The position numbers were made by a program, and so were the translations under genes. This document shows, one piece after another, positions 44,299 through 56,617 of a DNA stretch of 64,000 bases; position 1 is the stretch's first letter, and every line of letters begins with the position of its first letter. The DNA comes from Diphasiastrum complanatum (Eukaryota > Streptophyta > Lycopodiopsida > Lycopodiales > Lycopodiaceae). The stretch covers positions 70,442,838-70,506,837 of the forward strand of contig CM055092.1 of NCBI GenBank assembly GCA_029204225.1, given 5' to 3'. The notes under the pieces are model-generated. The model made no database searches, was not told the origin of the DNA, and saw only the letters and a program-made list of their open reading frames with translations.

Positions 44299-44862
44299 AT
44301 GGCTGAGATATGCAAACTAGGAGATTTACTTAAAGTAAACTCGTCTTTTGTTCAAAAAAAACTAAGCACTCAATTTTTTGCTGGAATCCATCAAGTGGTT
44401 GAGGACAAGATCAAAGTAAGAATCGTAAATGCAGAAGTGTTGATAACAAAAGAAGTTTATGATGATGCTTTATGCTTGCCAAAGGATGGGACAACCCCAT
44501 CAATACCCATAGAAGAGATGGTGGATGAAGTGACTCTTTTCAAAGGGAGCCTTTTTACAATGACTAAGGGCTACAAGATCTCAATGATCGTTGATCGAAT
44601 ATTCCATAGTCTATGTCGTTTTTCCAATCAAGTTGTGTTTGCAATAGATTCGGATGCTACAAAAGCTGTAACAAACATTGGATACCTGGTTAATGTTCTC
44701 AAAGGTGAAAGAGTTAATTTTGCTTCCAAGGCCTTTCACATATTAAACATGAGAAGTTCGTTACGTTGGGAGCTCAGATCAGCCATGTGTGCTAGCATTC
44801 TAACTTGTTGAATGACATAGAGCTGCCCTTGATGCAAGAAAGAAGAATATTGCCTCCAGTTG
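44299..44862 (+). pseudogene. Extra ORF downstream of gypsy integrase
   Basis: An open frame of 170 codons begins MAEICKLGDLLKVNSSFVQK and includes VRIVNAEVLITKEVYDDALC and MVDEVTLFKGSLFTMTKGYK. Near 44751 the reading shifts by one base and continues HEKFVTLGAQISHVC, a stop, then HSNLLNDIELPLMQERRILP until the LTR at 44864. It stands where the 20.7-33.4 kb gypsy element has its extra 3' ORF, in the same sense as integrase. Its middle resembles that ORF in pattern (basic strand, 'vt.e....al.lp..g'), suggesting a related class of protein (inference). No function is known. Confidence 0.5.
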
Positions 44863-44863
44863 T

Positions 44864-45715
44864 TGTAGCGCACCAGCCTTAAACTCTTGCCATCCAAATC
44901 CACTTGACGTACAAGCAGCCAACTCGCCACAACGATCAGACTTAACCAACTTGAAATTCCGAAAACCAACATTGAGATCCAACTTGGCGCCATGCCAGAT
45001 CAAGGGTCCCGATGTGGGTGAGCTCCTTCCAAGCAAGCCACCCGACATACATCAAACTTAACCAACTTGAAGCTTTGTTACAAACGAGTAACATCCATTC
45101 CAAGCAAGCGGTCTGACTTACATCAGACTTAACCAACTGAAAGCTTCGTCACGAGCGCTGGAATCCAACCTGGCGCCACGCCAGACTGGACAGCCATAAA
45201 CAGGTAACTTCCACCCAAGCAAGCCATCCAACTCAGCCGACAGGTTAGAGCCCGTTCCCCAAGAGCTTAACCCATTCACGTTCATGCAAGGAACACTCAG
45301 AACCACAAGCCGCGACAGATATGGAGACAACCAGTTCCTGGACCAAATGGTCCCAACAGCATACCGCTGGCTCCACGGACCGAATGGTCCCGACGACATA
45401 CCGCTGGCGTCCCGGGATACGATCCTTAGCTATGCGCCAACTTAAAAATTTTGAAGCGGCCTTACAACTAGCGCTTTTACCGAACACTGAAACCCAGAAG
45501 GTAATTAGAGTCAGTTTGAGGAAAATCCCACTTTACATTTCAAGTGTGTGACCGACCCTAGTCTCTGGGGCACTAGCATGCCAAGGCGAGAGCCATGACA
45601 ACATTCCAGCAAGGGAGGCTGAGACTTGGTTGGAGCTCGCCCTGAGTCGCAACCCGCACTCCCCTATAGTATTGGTGGGATTCGGCACCCCCCCTCATAC
45701 CAAGCACTCTACCCA
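44864..45715 (-). repeat. LTR (left) of the non-coding element
   Basis: 852 bp, starting tgtagcgcac and ending ctctaccca on the plus strand. It lacks the ~38 bp that follow 'tgtagcaca' in the right LTR. Confidence 0.85.
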
Positions 45716-48346
45716 GGCTGGTAAAGCACATTTTTCTCTCTCTAGAATTTTCTCTTTCTAGAAAGTTATTTTCTCTCTCTAGATTTTATTGATCCCGAGG
45801 CTTCCTTTAATCATGCCTAGATCGTGTGAGGTGATCGCACATCGATCTGAGCTCTCTGGACTTCGCTAGAACCGATCAAAGATTTTCAGCCATAGGAACT
45901 TGCCGTCGGGAGTGGCGTCAGCGCCATTGGCGCCGGGAGCAGCAGGGGCGCTGCTGGCACCAGGGACAATGCTGGCGCCAGTGGCGCCGGAAGTAAAGCT
46001 TATGAAGATGGCTTTACAACATCCACCCCACCTTTAGAAAATATGATGTCCTCATCAGATGTCAGATTAAAGTAAAGGTGTCTCCCAATTAAAATAACTA
46101 TACATTTAAGCTACTTGGCACAGTACTCAATTTACTGGCCACTTTCTATTAACATTGAAGCTGGCACACCACAAGTCGGAGGCTCAGCTCTTTGTACTGA
46201 AAAATTACATAACTTGAAAATATCTCTTTGTCTGGGAAAAGCGTAGATTTGATATCGCTTTCATAAAACCCAAGAACCTTATTAACTGGTGACAGAGGCC
46301 TTTCTTTGAAATGTTCGCCCCTGTCGCTTCTGACTTTCGACTTTGGAACTCCTTTGAGCTCCTGATTTGTCCTTGATGCACTTTGTGTTGAGCTCCCTGA
46401 GCTCCAGATTTGATCAGTTTCGCACAGGTATCAAGGCTCCCTTAGCCAAAGGACTTATCGTTTGATTGCCCACTTTATGGTCCACTCCGTGCCTTGTTGC
46501 TTCTGCACCTTGATTTCTCTTCTTGTTCCAGCCTGATCTTGATACTTTTCCATCTTGGCTCTTTAAGGTAGGCAAAGATTGAGTACTCCACAATGCACCT
46601 CTCACTTAGCTTGAAGTAGCTCTTTGAATCAGCCCAAATGTAACCATTGACCTCGTGGAAAGCCAAAGGGTCGCACCAGTTTGATCCGCATCCGAACTAT
46701 CTCTTCGCGTTTGTTTGCAGCACCATGCCCGTCACGCAAAACTTGACTTTCACAATTCCATCACTGGTCAGTTGCCTCACAGTCAAAACAAGAAGTGTAC
46801 ATCGAGCTTGGCTTCAAGTAGCTCTCTTTGAATCAGACACATGCACCCAGAGTTTGCACTAGTCCGATCTCAACGCGAATTGTCCCTTAGTGTTCGTTCG
46901 AAATACCAAGTCTCTCATGCAAGACTCAACTTTCACAGTTCCTTCATTCATCAACTGCCTTACACGTAACACAAGCCAGCGTACTCATATGTTTCCTCAT
47001 CATTGCTGGTCCAGAGAAAGCCTATAACAAGCTTTCCTTTCCACAACAAAAACTTGTCAACTTATTAGGTCCAAAGTTCACCAGTGTCCTCGTGTGAGTA
47101 TGGCTAGGTCACCTTGAATTTTCCCCCGTTTTGATCAACTTTCATTCAAAATTTTCCCCAAGAGAGAGAGGTGTGTGTGATAGTTCCCCTCCACTTATAA
47201 AATCAGCTGATCGGACTTAGAGTAGAGTTTTTCGGACAAAAAGCCTTTCCAACACTTTGCTTCCCATCTGCTAGGATTATGGCTCGATCCAACTTGTTGC
47301 CAATCTCTGAAGAGGATCCTAGTCTTTCCCCTTTGAGGAAAAACCCAACTGATACTGGATATCACCCATGCTCAGTGAGTTTCAGTTCCGAAGGTGGTCG
47401 TCCCAAAATGAAGACCAACTGCTCCATAGAAGATCTCCCCTGAAATTGCCCTTTCCAACTTTTTGACTTCCTGCTTGCGTCTGGTGGGCGTTGTCGCAAA
47501 TGAAACTAACCCAAGAAACAGGCTAGCCATCTATCCTTTGCAAACATTAAGTCGTTTCGTTGTCGTTCACGTGCGAGTACTTGAACTGCAAATCCGCCCC
47601 ACAGATTTTGTAGTCCTCTTTGTTTGATGGTATCAGCCTTCAAAAGAAAGGTTCCTTCTCGAGCCATCAGATCCTTGTATCACAAGCAATCATGCAAACC
47701 AGGCAAAGCACGAGTACTAAGACTCACCACGAATACATACAATTAAGACACTCATGCAGGTTTACTAACAAGTAACAGAGACAAGATCCCCCTTTGAGAT
47801 GGTTCTGCCAACGGACCTTTGCCTGGCCACGCCCATACAAATTGATCACAAAATCAGCCCACATATGACACCCCTCCAACTATCTGTGCTTTCACCATTA
47901 AATAGCACATTTCCTCAGTCACGCCCCACCACTTTATGGTCGATAGCCCTTATAGTTAAACGATCGGCAACTATCCCGCACCGGCAGCTAACCACCCATG
48001 CTTTACACCCGAATTTGAGCAGCATCTTTGTATCAATGGTTAACCCGTACAGTTCGCATATGTCACCTTGCACCCCACAAGGCACAGACCGTGCTTTCAC
48101 CTACCTAGGCAACACTTTGCCTCATCTGTCCTACATGCAGATGGGGCCAGGCCCGAACAACGAGAACTGACCATGCTTACACCTCAAGGGCAGCACCTTG
48201 ACTCATCAAGTCCCCCGTTCTGCCAACCACCCCGACCGTGGACGCACCCGTGCTTACACTGTGGGCAGCACCTTGCACAACAGTTGTCTTGATGAACCCC
48301 AAACCATGGCCATTTCCGTGAGATCCGCATAGCTGACCGGCCAGTC

Positions 48347-48359
48347 GACTCTGATACCA
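48347..48359 (-). promoter_or_regulatory. Primer-binding site, tRNA-Met type
   Basis: The coding strand TGGTATCAGAGTC lies two bases from the inner end of the right LTR. Confidence 0.85.
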
Positions 48360-48361
48360 CA

Positions 48362-49272
48362 TGTAGCACAGGCATCCCAAAGGGAGTCGGGAACCACGAC
48401 TTAGCGTCCTAGCCTTCAACTCTTGCCATCCAAACCCACTTGATGTACAAGCAGCCAACTCGCCAACAACGATCAGACTTAACCAACTTGAAGTTCCGAA
48501 AACCAACATTGAGATCCAACTTGGCGCCATGCCAGATCGGGGGTCCCGATGTGGGTGACTTCCTTCCAAGCAAGCCGCCCGACATACATCAAACTTAACC
48601 AAATCGAAGCTTCGTTACAAACGAGTAACATCCATTCCAAGCAAGCGGTCTGACTTACATCAGACTAACCAACTGAAAGCTTCGTCACGAGCGCTGGAAG
48701 CCAACCTAGCGCCACGCCAGACTGGACAGCCATAAACAGGTAACTTCCACCCAAGCAAGCCATCCAACTCAGCCGATAGTTTAGAGCCCGTTACCCAAGA
48801 GCTTAACACATTCACGTTCATGCAAGGAACACTCAGAACCACAAGCCGCGACAGATATGGAGACAACCAGTTCCTGGACCAAATGGTCCCGACAGCACAC
48901 CGCTGGCGCCATGGACCGAATGGTCCCGACGGCATACCGCTGGTCTCCTGAGATACGACCCTCAGCTATGTGCCAGTCTAAAAATTTTGAAGCGGCCTTA
49001 CAACTGGCGCTTTTACCGAACACTAAAACCCAAAAGGTAATCAGAGTCAGTTTGAGGAAAATCCCAATTTATTGATAAATCTGAGAAGGTTACATTTCAA
49101 GTGTGTGACCGACCCTAGTCTCCGGGACGCTAGCATGCCAAGGCGAGAGCCATGACAACATTCCAGCAAGGGAGGCTGAGACTTGGTTGGAGCTCGCCCT
49201 GAGTTGCAACCCGCACTCCCCTATAGTATTGGTGGGATTCGGCAACCCCCCTCATACCAAGCACTCTACCCA
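48362..49272 (-). repeat. LTR (right) of the non-coding element
   Basis: 911 bp, the 5' LTR of this minus-strand element. It matches 44864-45715 throughout apart from the 38-bp indel, a ~16-bp indel near 49070 and scattered substitutions. Confidence 0.85.
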
Positions 49273-49277
49273 GGCTA

Positions 49278-49993
49278 AGCGTCTCAGGAGAATGCACCAT
49301 CACATCAGGAGCAGCAGTTCTCTGGGTCAGCAAAAGACAGACCGTTGTGGCCCAGTCATCCTGCGAGGCAGAGTACATTGCAGCAACAAAGATGGCCAAC
49401 GAGATAATATGGCTAAGGCAATTCCTAGACAAATTGGGCAAAACAAGGAACGAGCCTCTCGTCTTGCAGATGGACGAAAGATTGCAATACACCTGACGAA
49501 AGATCCCGTGTTGCATTCCTGAACGAAGCACATTGCGATCTAATTGAAAAGAATATGTTGCAGACCACCTTCATCAGAATGAAAGGCATGGTTAGTGACA
49601 TCTTCACCAAAGCCATGGACAAAGGACTTTTTGAGAGACAGAGGAGCAGTCTCGGGATCGTAAAGCTATCATGCTTTGAGAGGGATCTGAAGAAACAAAA
49701 TGTTTCTATTTATGAAGATTTGTTAGCTTTCAACCCTCTGCCTGATGAAGATGTTCATGAACACGAAAGTCAAGAGACACGAAGCATGAAAGTTTTGCAA
49801 ACACCTGACAAAAAGACACAAACACGAAAGATTTGCGAACAAGAATCTTTTGCGGTCCAACACAAGAAAGTCAGACGACGGAAACGAAATCAAAGATGCG
49901 ACATGAAAAACGTCGTAAAACCTTTCATGCCCTCACGCTCCAAAGAGTACCAGCAAAGATCATGCAAGTACCCAGAAGTATAGATATCTGATC
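49278..49993 (+). pseudogene. Copia RNase H C-terminus and 3' tail (copy B)
   Basis: The frame reads TSGAAVLWVSKRQTVVAQSS and CEAEYIAATKMANEIIWLRQ, the end of copia RNase H ('SSAEAEY'). It is interrupted at 49495, then continues with AFLNEAHCDLIEKN and VSDIFTKAMDKGLFERQRS, the usual polyprotein end. The 3' untranslated part is shared with copy A from 37855. Everything upstream (integrase, reverse transcriptase) is cut off at the LTR of the neighbouring element. Confidence 0.88.
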
Positions 49994-50588
49994 TGATGGC
50001 ATGACATCAGCAGATACACTCTAGGTCGTGGCTAATCCGCCACTCTTGTAATTTCCTGGTTAGTTCTAGATGCTTAATCACTCTAATCTTAAAGTTACAT
50101 AGAGTGACTATATACTTACTGGATGACACTTGACACTTGACAGAACATACACAGATGAAGTAGTTTGATGCTCGTAAGCAATCAAGATGAAATACAGACA
50201 AGAAGTTCGCCTACGTGCGAGACGAGCTCCGTGATCATGATCCATACTGATCTACAAGTCCGCTAGTAAGCGAGACATCCACTCGTGAGAGAATTGTATT
50301 TCTCTCACGCCAACACAGTGTGTGGATATGCATGCAGTGCTTGAAGAATCAAAGAAAGTCAATAGATGATCTTGTAGCCATTGTGCACATGTCTTCTTTT
50401 ACGTTGTATGATCTTGAATGCAAATGTGTTTGCTATTATTCGTGTGTCTGATTCTCCCATTCATTTCAATTCCGCACATTGATGTCCAACGACCACATCT
50501 GAACTCCATCCGAAACTCGTTGATTCATGGTTGCTTCGCTTTCGTGACTGTTTCGCGACCGTGAAAACATTTTTTCGCATCCACATCA
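49994..50588 (+). repeat. Copia 3' LTR (copy B)
   Basis: 595 bp, same ends as 38046-38733 but lacking about 90 bp around 50480. It is followed by the same flank as copy A. Confidence 0.88.
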
Positions 50589-52017
50589 GTGTGGTCCAAA
50601 CATGCCAATTATTGTGCTAATAAATGATATAATATCATCCAATGTGTTTGATTTTGTATATCATTTTCTTGAATGCAAGTATTTCCAAGATTATTAGCAT
50701 CAACAACAAATGGGTTGGGGAAATAAAATGTGATATGGGGAGGGTGATACATGGCCAATTAGTATGTAAAAGCCACCCTCTCATCTTAGAATTTATCTTC
50801 TGCTAAGATGTTGACTATGGAAGAAGCTAGAAAAGTTTGGGAAAGGCCAAGAAGTGTTACAATTAGATGTGTTTAAAAAAACGAGGATAGTTCCATGACA
50901 ACATCATCCAATGTGTTTGATTTTGTATATCATTTGCTTGAATGCAAGTAATTTCCAAGATTTAAAGATGTGTCTTGATGAATGGCTGTATAGGCGATAT
51001 AGATTATAGAATTTTATAGATTTCAAGAAGGAAATTCTATGTTGGATTGAACTTTGTCTTCTATGCTAAGAAAGACCCATGCTAGCATTAAGTGCCATAC
51101 TATAACATCATATATTGGTACTTCTATACCTTCCTTGAGTGATTAAAGACCAGAATTATCTTCATGCAGACTATCTTGACAAAAGCATTTCTTGAAGGAA
51201 TTCAACCACTAAAACTCTTCTTGATTCCTGTAGACAAATCTAGCTTATTTGGTGCCTAATATAGCATCAAAAGAAAAATCTTGAAGCTTATGTGGCATTA
51301 AAATGATATATTTACTTTGAGGAGATATCTCCAAGATTTTGTCTTGCAATAATGACAATAATAACTTTCGCAAGAAAGACGAGCTGCTCTCAAAATTTCC
51401 CATACTTGTGGGCTGACCGAAAGGCTAGTAGTTTTCAGGTGCGTAATGGTGGATTTTGCTAACCAACCTTTTTCACCCTTCTGATATTGATGTTAGATGA
51501 GATTCACTAGTTTATTGAAAGTGGCATGAGGACACCATGAAAATCTATAGAAAGATAAGCTTATAAAATATATTTCCGGTTGGTTCACAACCATTATGGC
51601 GGAATGGTGGGACATTTATAGTCAGCAATAACGGCAATGCTTGTATTGTATTTCTTGCTAGTTTTTTTCAAGTTCATTATTTGATGATATTTTACTGCTG
51701 GCATTTCAAAATCTCAAAATGTAACTCTTCTGCATAAGATCATAAAAAATGATGATGATTTTCTTCCATTCTGACCACATGCAGACTGGAAAGGTAGTCT
51801 TATGACAAGACAAAGCCTATGATTGCTAATGTGTATTCACATAACTACGACTCATTCCCATCAAGATACATAAAATCCAATGAGACATATGATACCTTAT
51901 CACGAACCTGAATAATTTATATTTGATTGCTCTCTAGCTCCACTCCATGTATCAACATGAAACATATTGGACCAAACAGAAATGATTTTCTGTTTGATGA
52001 GTAAACTGGAAAAGAAT

Positions 52018-52244
52018 TGTTAGCATGTGTGACCAAAACACAGCCTACGGATGTCAGAGGTGGCAGAGGTTGATATGTTTAGGAAATTGGCTCCATATGC
52101 AGGATACTAAAAGATTACGGGTTTTTCTCTTGTATGTTAGTCCAGCATGGCAATCCATGCAACCATTTTCTTGGCATGTACGCTCCCTTTCTATGTTATA
52201 TAAGCACTCTACGTTGGCTGTCAATGTAGCAACATTTCACGACA

Positions 52245-52283
<39 letters not shown>

Positions 52284-53613
52284 GCTCTCTCTTGGTTTTC
52301 CAACAAGTGCTGTGAGATAACCCACAAAGGTTATGGGCCCACACACATTCATCTTCTTGTGATTTCGGTTTTCTCTCTTCTGCTGTCCAGCGATGACACC
52401 ACCAACAGAGATATGGGATACAACATGCTTGCAATACTCCTCTTGTCTTCCTCTCATCTACTAACGTTCTCTCATCCCTTTGACAGACATCTCTGAGGCA
52501 CTATTTAGAAGATGGCATCAGTTGCTCAATGCCAAGCCATAGAGAAGTTCAATGGAGAGAACTTCCATCTATGGAAGCTTAAGATGGAGATGGTGCTGCA
52601 TGATCGTGATCTATGGGAGATTGTTTTAGGAGAGAAACAAACGCCAGAAGATCCTCAAGGAAGAGCAGCATGGGCAAAGGAAGACAACAAAGCCAAGGCC
52701 ATCCTCCTCCTGAGCATTAACGACACTGAATTAATGCATGTCTATTCTGCAGAGACAGCAAAGCAAATCTGGGATTTGCTGAAGGGGATGTACCAATCAT
52801 CTAATCATAAGCAACAAGTTGCATCTGAGAAGGAGTCTCACAATGCTGAAGATGTCAGAAAATGACTCTGAGTGATCATTTCCAAAAGCTGCAAACCACC
52901 ATAGAGAAACTTGTTGCCATCCAATGCAAGATTGATGAAGATGAGAAGATAGGTCTACTTCTTAATAGTTTGCCAGAATCCTATGCATCTCTGGCCTCTG
53001 TTCTTGTATGCACACCAGGAATGACAAGCATTCAAGCTGTCAAATCATTCCTCTTGCAAGAAGAACTGCGCAAGAAAGATGCAAACATGGGAACCAGAGT
53101 GAGTAGTGAACTTGCTCTCTTCTCAAAGGCAAGCAGAAGCATGGCAGATAAGGAGAAATGCACATATTGTGGCAAATTGGCCACAATCCAAAGAAATGCT
53201 GGAAAAAGGCCTATGATGATGCCCAGTCATATGAAGCTCATTTGGTTCAAGAAGAAGAAGAAACAATAGCATTATGATCTAGATTATCAATGTAGAACAA
53301 AGGCATGTGAATGTAGAAGGAGTGCAAGAGAGGAAGCTTAGTGCATTAAAAAGGATGACTTGAAGTTTCAATTGTACTTGTAAAGCATTTATGTGTGGGA
53401 GGTTCTAAGAGTGATAAAGCTACAAAATATGTTAGTGTTACAGTGTTTTGATCAAGTGACGGATTGTTGGCATGTGTGACCAAAACACAGGGAACCTGTC
53501 AATGTAGCAACATTTCACGACGTATCTCTCTCTCTCTCTCTTTCTTTATTTCTTTCTTTCTGCCTGCCTGCTCTCTCTTGGTTTTCCAGCAAGTGCTGTT
53601 AGATAACCCAACA
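52018..53613 (+). mobile_element. Gag-only Ty1/copia element
   Basis: 5' LTR 52018-52326 (309 bp) and a shortened 3' LTR 53465-53613 (149 bp) are flanked by agaat and agaag. Between them only gag is coded. It sits at the same position as the solo LTR in copy A and the empty site in segment C. The PBS downstream of the 5' LTR (aaggttatgggccc) is not of the usual TGGTATC type. Confidence 0.88.
52512..53268 (+). pseudogene. Copia gag
   Basis: MASVAQCQAIEKFNGENFHL then WKLKMEMVLHDRDLWE, ILLLSINDTELMHVYSAETA and KQIWDLLKGMYQ make up the copia-type gag (UBN2) domain. A one-base loss at about 52860 shifts the frame into MTLSDHFQKLQTTIEKLVAI and LLNSLPESYASLASVL. A CCHC knuckle (CTYCGK...GHNPKKC) near 53160-53195 needs another one-base shift. 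Protease and pol are absent, so the element depended on others to move. Confidence 0.88.
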
Positions 53614-53885
53614 AGAAGTTCACGTGCGCGATGCTGGATATCCACGATGGATCATGGAAACAATATGCTTTATTGCAATGGTAACAAGTTCTAGACTGAA
53701 TTAAGTTGTGAAATTTCTACATTTGGAATATTATGGAATAGGCTCCTACAGACTGCACGCCTCTTTTACGTTTATGTTTGAAGAATCAAAAAAATTTCTA
53801 ACACCGATATATGTCTACCAGAAAGTGTTGAAAATCATCTGTGAAGTTTGTTTGTAATGAGCAATATTGAGAAATATGCCATTCG

Positions 53886-55231
53886 TCAGTAGAACTGATT
53901 TCCACTGAAGGTTTGACCAAACTGCCAATTTAAAGGGGCAACATCGTAAGACGTGATTTGCATTCCATCGGCTGTCGTGACTTGAAAGGATAAACTTTGG
54001 CCTACTAGTACAGTGTTACATTCCCAGTTCTGTCCCCAGTTTCGCTTCATGCTAATCCAGCCCGTTTCGCAACCTTTAACTGAAACAGCAGATATGTCGC
54101 CCACGCCACCCACATTACTGACCAGCACCAGATTAAACCAGGGGTTACCGTTGATGGTGAAACGGATACCTCCTTGTTTTTGGCATGGCACTCTACAAGC
54201 ATCAATCATATATTTCAGACTTTTGACGTCAAAAGGTTATAATTGCTAAAATTTTAAGCTACTAATCTCTAAAAATGTGACTTTTAATGAATATCAAATA
54301 GCAATATAATATTATGATATAGGAAATGCAGGATCGCATCCGTTTGAATGCATATAATTATAGCGAATGCTGAAATGTACTAGCAGCAGTTCTCAATCAT
54401 TGATTACAAATAAATTTTAGTTCCAGGCTAGGTCGAACAGATCAGAATAACCAAGTGCATGAATAGGTTACAGTATCTTACAATAGCGATAAGTTAATCG
54501 TAGATTGTGACTGGAATTATATAGTGCTAGCTAATATTGACAATAATATTCGGTGACCTCAAATGAGATATGCAACATTCGGCAAGTCGCAGAGTATATC
54601 TACGAAGGAAAGACGACTTTTTAAGCTGCTACCTTCGATAGAGAACAGGTACAATGCCTGCACGCCAAAAAGCGATTTGAGAGAACGCCGGCTGTGACAT
54701 ATCAAAGTGCTCTCTGGGAACGTTGCACCAACCTCCATTGTCATTCGGAAGGGCGTTGTTTGGAGGGCATAAGTTTGTAGCCGTAATAAACACAGATGGG
54801 TTTCCAGGGTTGCACCACTGGGTATCGTTCCAACACTTGATTTCGTAGCATCCACCGCAAGCTGCACCATTCTTAAACAATACCGTGCTGAGTGCTGCTG
54901 TATTTGTACCGTAACCCTGGCTGTAGAGGTTGCCATATCCGCATGCGCCATCTAATCACAGCAGAGAGATTACAACGAGAAGTATGACTCGAAGAGTGTC
55001 ATTAAGGAATTCAAAGTTCAAAGAATTTTTACTGTTAAACAATGTGTGTTCTCCTTGCACAGGTAAGGCGAGTGACTTACCCATTGTGCCTGTTGCGTCA
55101 CTGCCTCCATAGAACGTAGCATGTGCTTCATTCCAAGAGGATTCAGATGAATCTTGTGCTTGCGAACCTTGGTAACAGCTTAGAATTAACATCGTCGCCA
55201 ATGAAGCTGATAGTGTCATGGAACGATCCAT
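53886..55231 (-). CDS. Alpha-expansin, intact three-exon gene
   Basis: Exons 55231-55081, 54951-54633 and 54192-53886 (151, 319 and 307 nt) join to 258 codons plus TGA, the usual length for the family. Introns of 129 and 440 bp have GT/AG ends. Residues 1-25 form a signal peptide ([14 protein letters not shown] core), as expected for a secreted wall protein. Next come [20 protein letters not shown], Cys-rich [11 protein letters not shown] and [16 protein letters not shown] with the HFD motif of the family-45-endoglucanase-like domain. The C-terminal domain is the cellulose-binding fold with conserved aromatics ([30 protein letters not shown]). Expansins loosen cellulose-matrix contacts at acid pH without hydrolysis. 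The start is the first ATG before the signal peptide; a 5'UTR intron is likely. Copy A is broken. Confidence 0.95.
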
Positions 55232-55738
55232 TCTCCTGCCACAAAAAGATACACAGGTACGTACCCACCGGCTGAGTCACCTATATCGACTGTTAAGTTC
55301 TAATAAACCGAGTAAGACATGCCGCAGGGATGGCAATGCAATGCTCATACGCTGATGCGCGTGAGGCCTCTACGTTCATCAAAGATGGTGCCCTTACCTT
55401 ATTGCAATGCTGCGTCTACCTTGATTGCAGAGTAGGTAAATGAACCCTCTGAGATCGGTGCTCTTAGTAGAAGAGTAGCCGGAGGAGGAGGATGGTAGTG
55501 CGGAAAAATAGTGAGAGCATCAGTGAATGAGAAAAAGAGAAGAGGATCATCATTATAGTCTTCTTCAATTTAGGGTTGCTGCTGATTACGTGGACATGCG
55601 ACGGGTGAAATGGCGCCAAATTAATTAAAAAAATTTAGCCACCAGACTATTCATTATATGGTTTTATTTTCTATTTTTTGCTTTTGTTGAAGAAAATGGA
55701 GGGGATCAGTTTTGTTCATCAAATCCAAAAGTGTGTAA

Positions 55739-55849
55739 CAGGTGGTGCATTCATTTGAGGGCATTCTAGCAAGTGAATCCCTGGTGATCCCAAGGGCATA
55801 GCCCGAGGGATGAGAGTGCTCGGAACGCACGAAAATAAATGCACCACCT
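55739..55849. mobile_element. Foldback (MITE-like) element, copy B
   Basis: Same as 41461-41570, with AGGTGGTGCATT ends and internal pairing, about 510 bp upstream of the expansin ATG on the minus strand. Confidence 0.6.
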
Positions 55850-56135
55850 GACGTAAAGAAATCCTAATATTTTTACCCCTCTATCCTAATATTTTTTACA
55901 GCTCAAGGAAAATGACATTTATATCTCAAATGAGGTTCAATTCAAGATGTTTTTTCAAGTTTGCAACTGTGAGCTATATGCATACGAAAATTATGTGCAA
56001 AACATTGTAGGGTAAAAAAGGATGTTGCAACTTATATCAAATGATCTTTGCCAAAGAATTAGTAAGCCTACTAAGAGCATGCATTGGACTCTAACATTCC
56101 AGTCTACCCCTTGCACCAATCGAAACAAAAATGGT

Positions 56136-56617
56136 CAAGGCAAAGGTGACATGGAAAAATGATGCCAAGATGGTTGTTGAATTGTTATTTCAAAACATAA
56201 TAACTCGTTATGGTTGTCCATTCAAGTTAGTAAGTGACAGAGTAACTCATTTTATGAATGGGACTATACAAGTCCTAACGGAAAATATTATGATTAAGCA
56301 TCGAAAGACCACACCTTACAATCTGAAAGTAAATAGTCTAATAGAACGAGCAAATGCTATGCTTTGTAAATTTTTTTGAATAAGATCACCAAAGCGCATT
56401 CGTCGGGCTAAGATAAAAAGTTATCCTCTGTTTTGTGGGGTTATCGCAATACATAGAATATAACAAGAACTCCATTTCATTTGATATATGGTATATATTT
56501 GATCCTAGCTATAGAATTTGGAGTTCCAATTTATAGAATTGAAGATCAAGAAATAATATCGATAAAAGATAGTGTACAACATCAACTTTGAATTCTCGAC
56601 AAATTAGAAGGAAGTTG
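56136..56617 (+). pseudogene. Ty3/gypsy integrase fragment (copy B)
   Basis: Reads VTWKNDAKMVVELLFQNIIT, then RYGCPFKLVSDRVTHFMN and VNSLIERANAMLCKF without a break at the point where copy A is inverted. A one-base gain in a T run near 56370 stops the frame. Similarity to copy A ends at about 56617. Confidence 0.85.

Larger units (their letters stand above)
44864..49272 (-). mobile_element. Non-coding LTR retrotransposon (LARD-like)
   Basis: LTRs 44864-45715 and 48362-49272 align closely; the left one lacks about 38 bp near its start. A perfect PBS core, TGGTATCAGAGTC, lies at 48359-48347, so the element reads on the minus strand. The 2.6 kb internal region shows no gag or pol. It has a GGCGCC-rich block (45900-45990) and two diverged ~180-bp repeats (about 46600-46800 and 46805-46990). 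The purine-rich AGAGAGAGAAAAA on the coding strand near 45740 may be the polypurine tract. Flanks do not show a target-site duplication (gttgt and ggcta), and the right flank is copia sequence unrelated to the left flank. The locus was therefore rearranged after insertion. Confidence 0.82.
49805..56617. repeat. Segmental duplication copy B
   Basis: Counterpart of copy A, with the ancestral order: copia tail and LTR, segment-C-like DNA with a copia insertion, intact expansin gene (minus), foldback element, gypsy integrase piece. Both the expansin and integrase frames are continuous here. Confidence 0.85.

Noticed and set aside
54930-55112. Plus-strand ORF over the expansin first intron
   Set aside because: Antisense to a well-supported expansin gene and composed of intron and exon complement.
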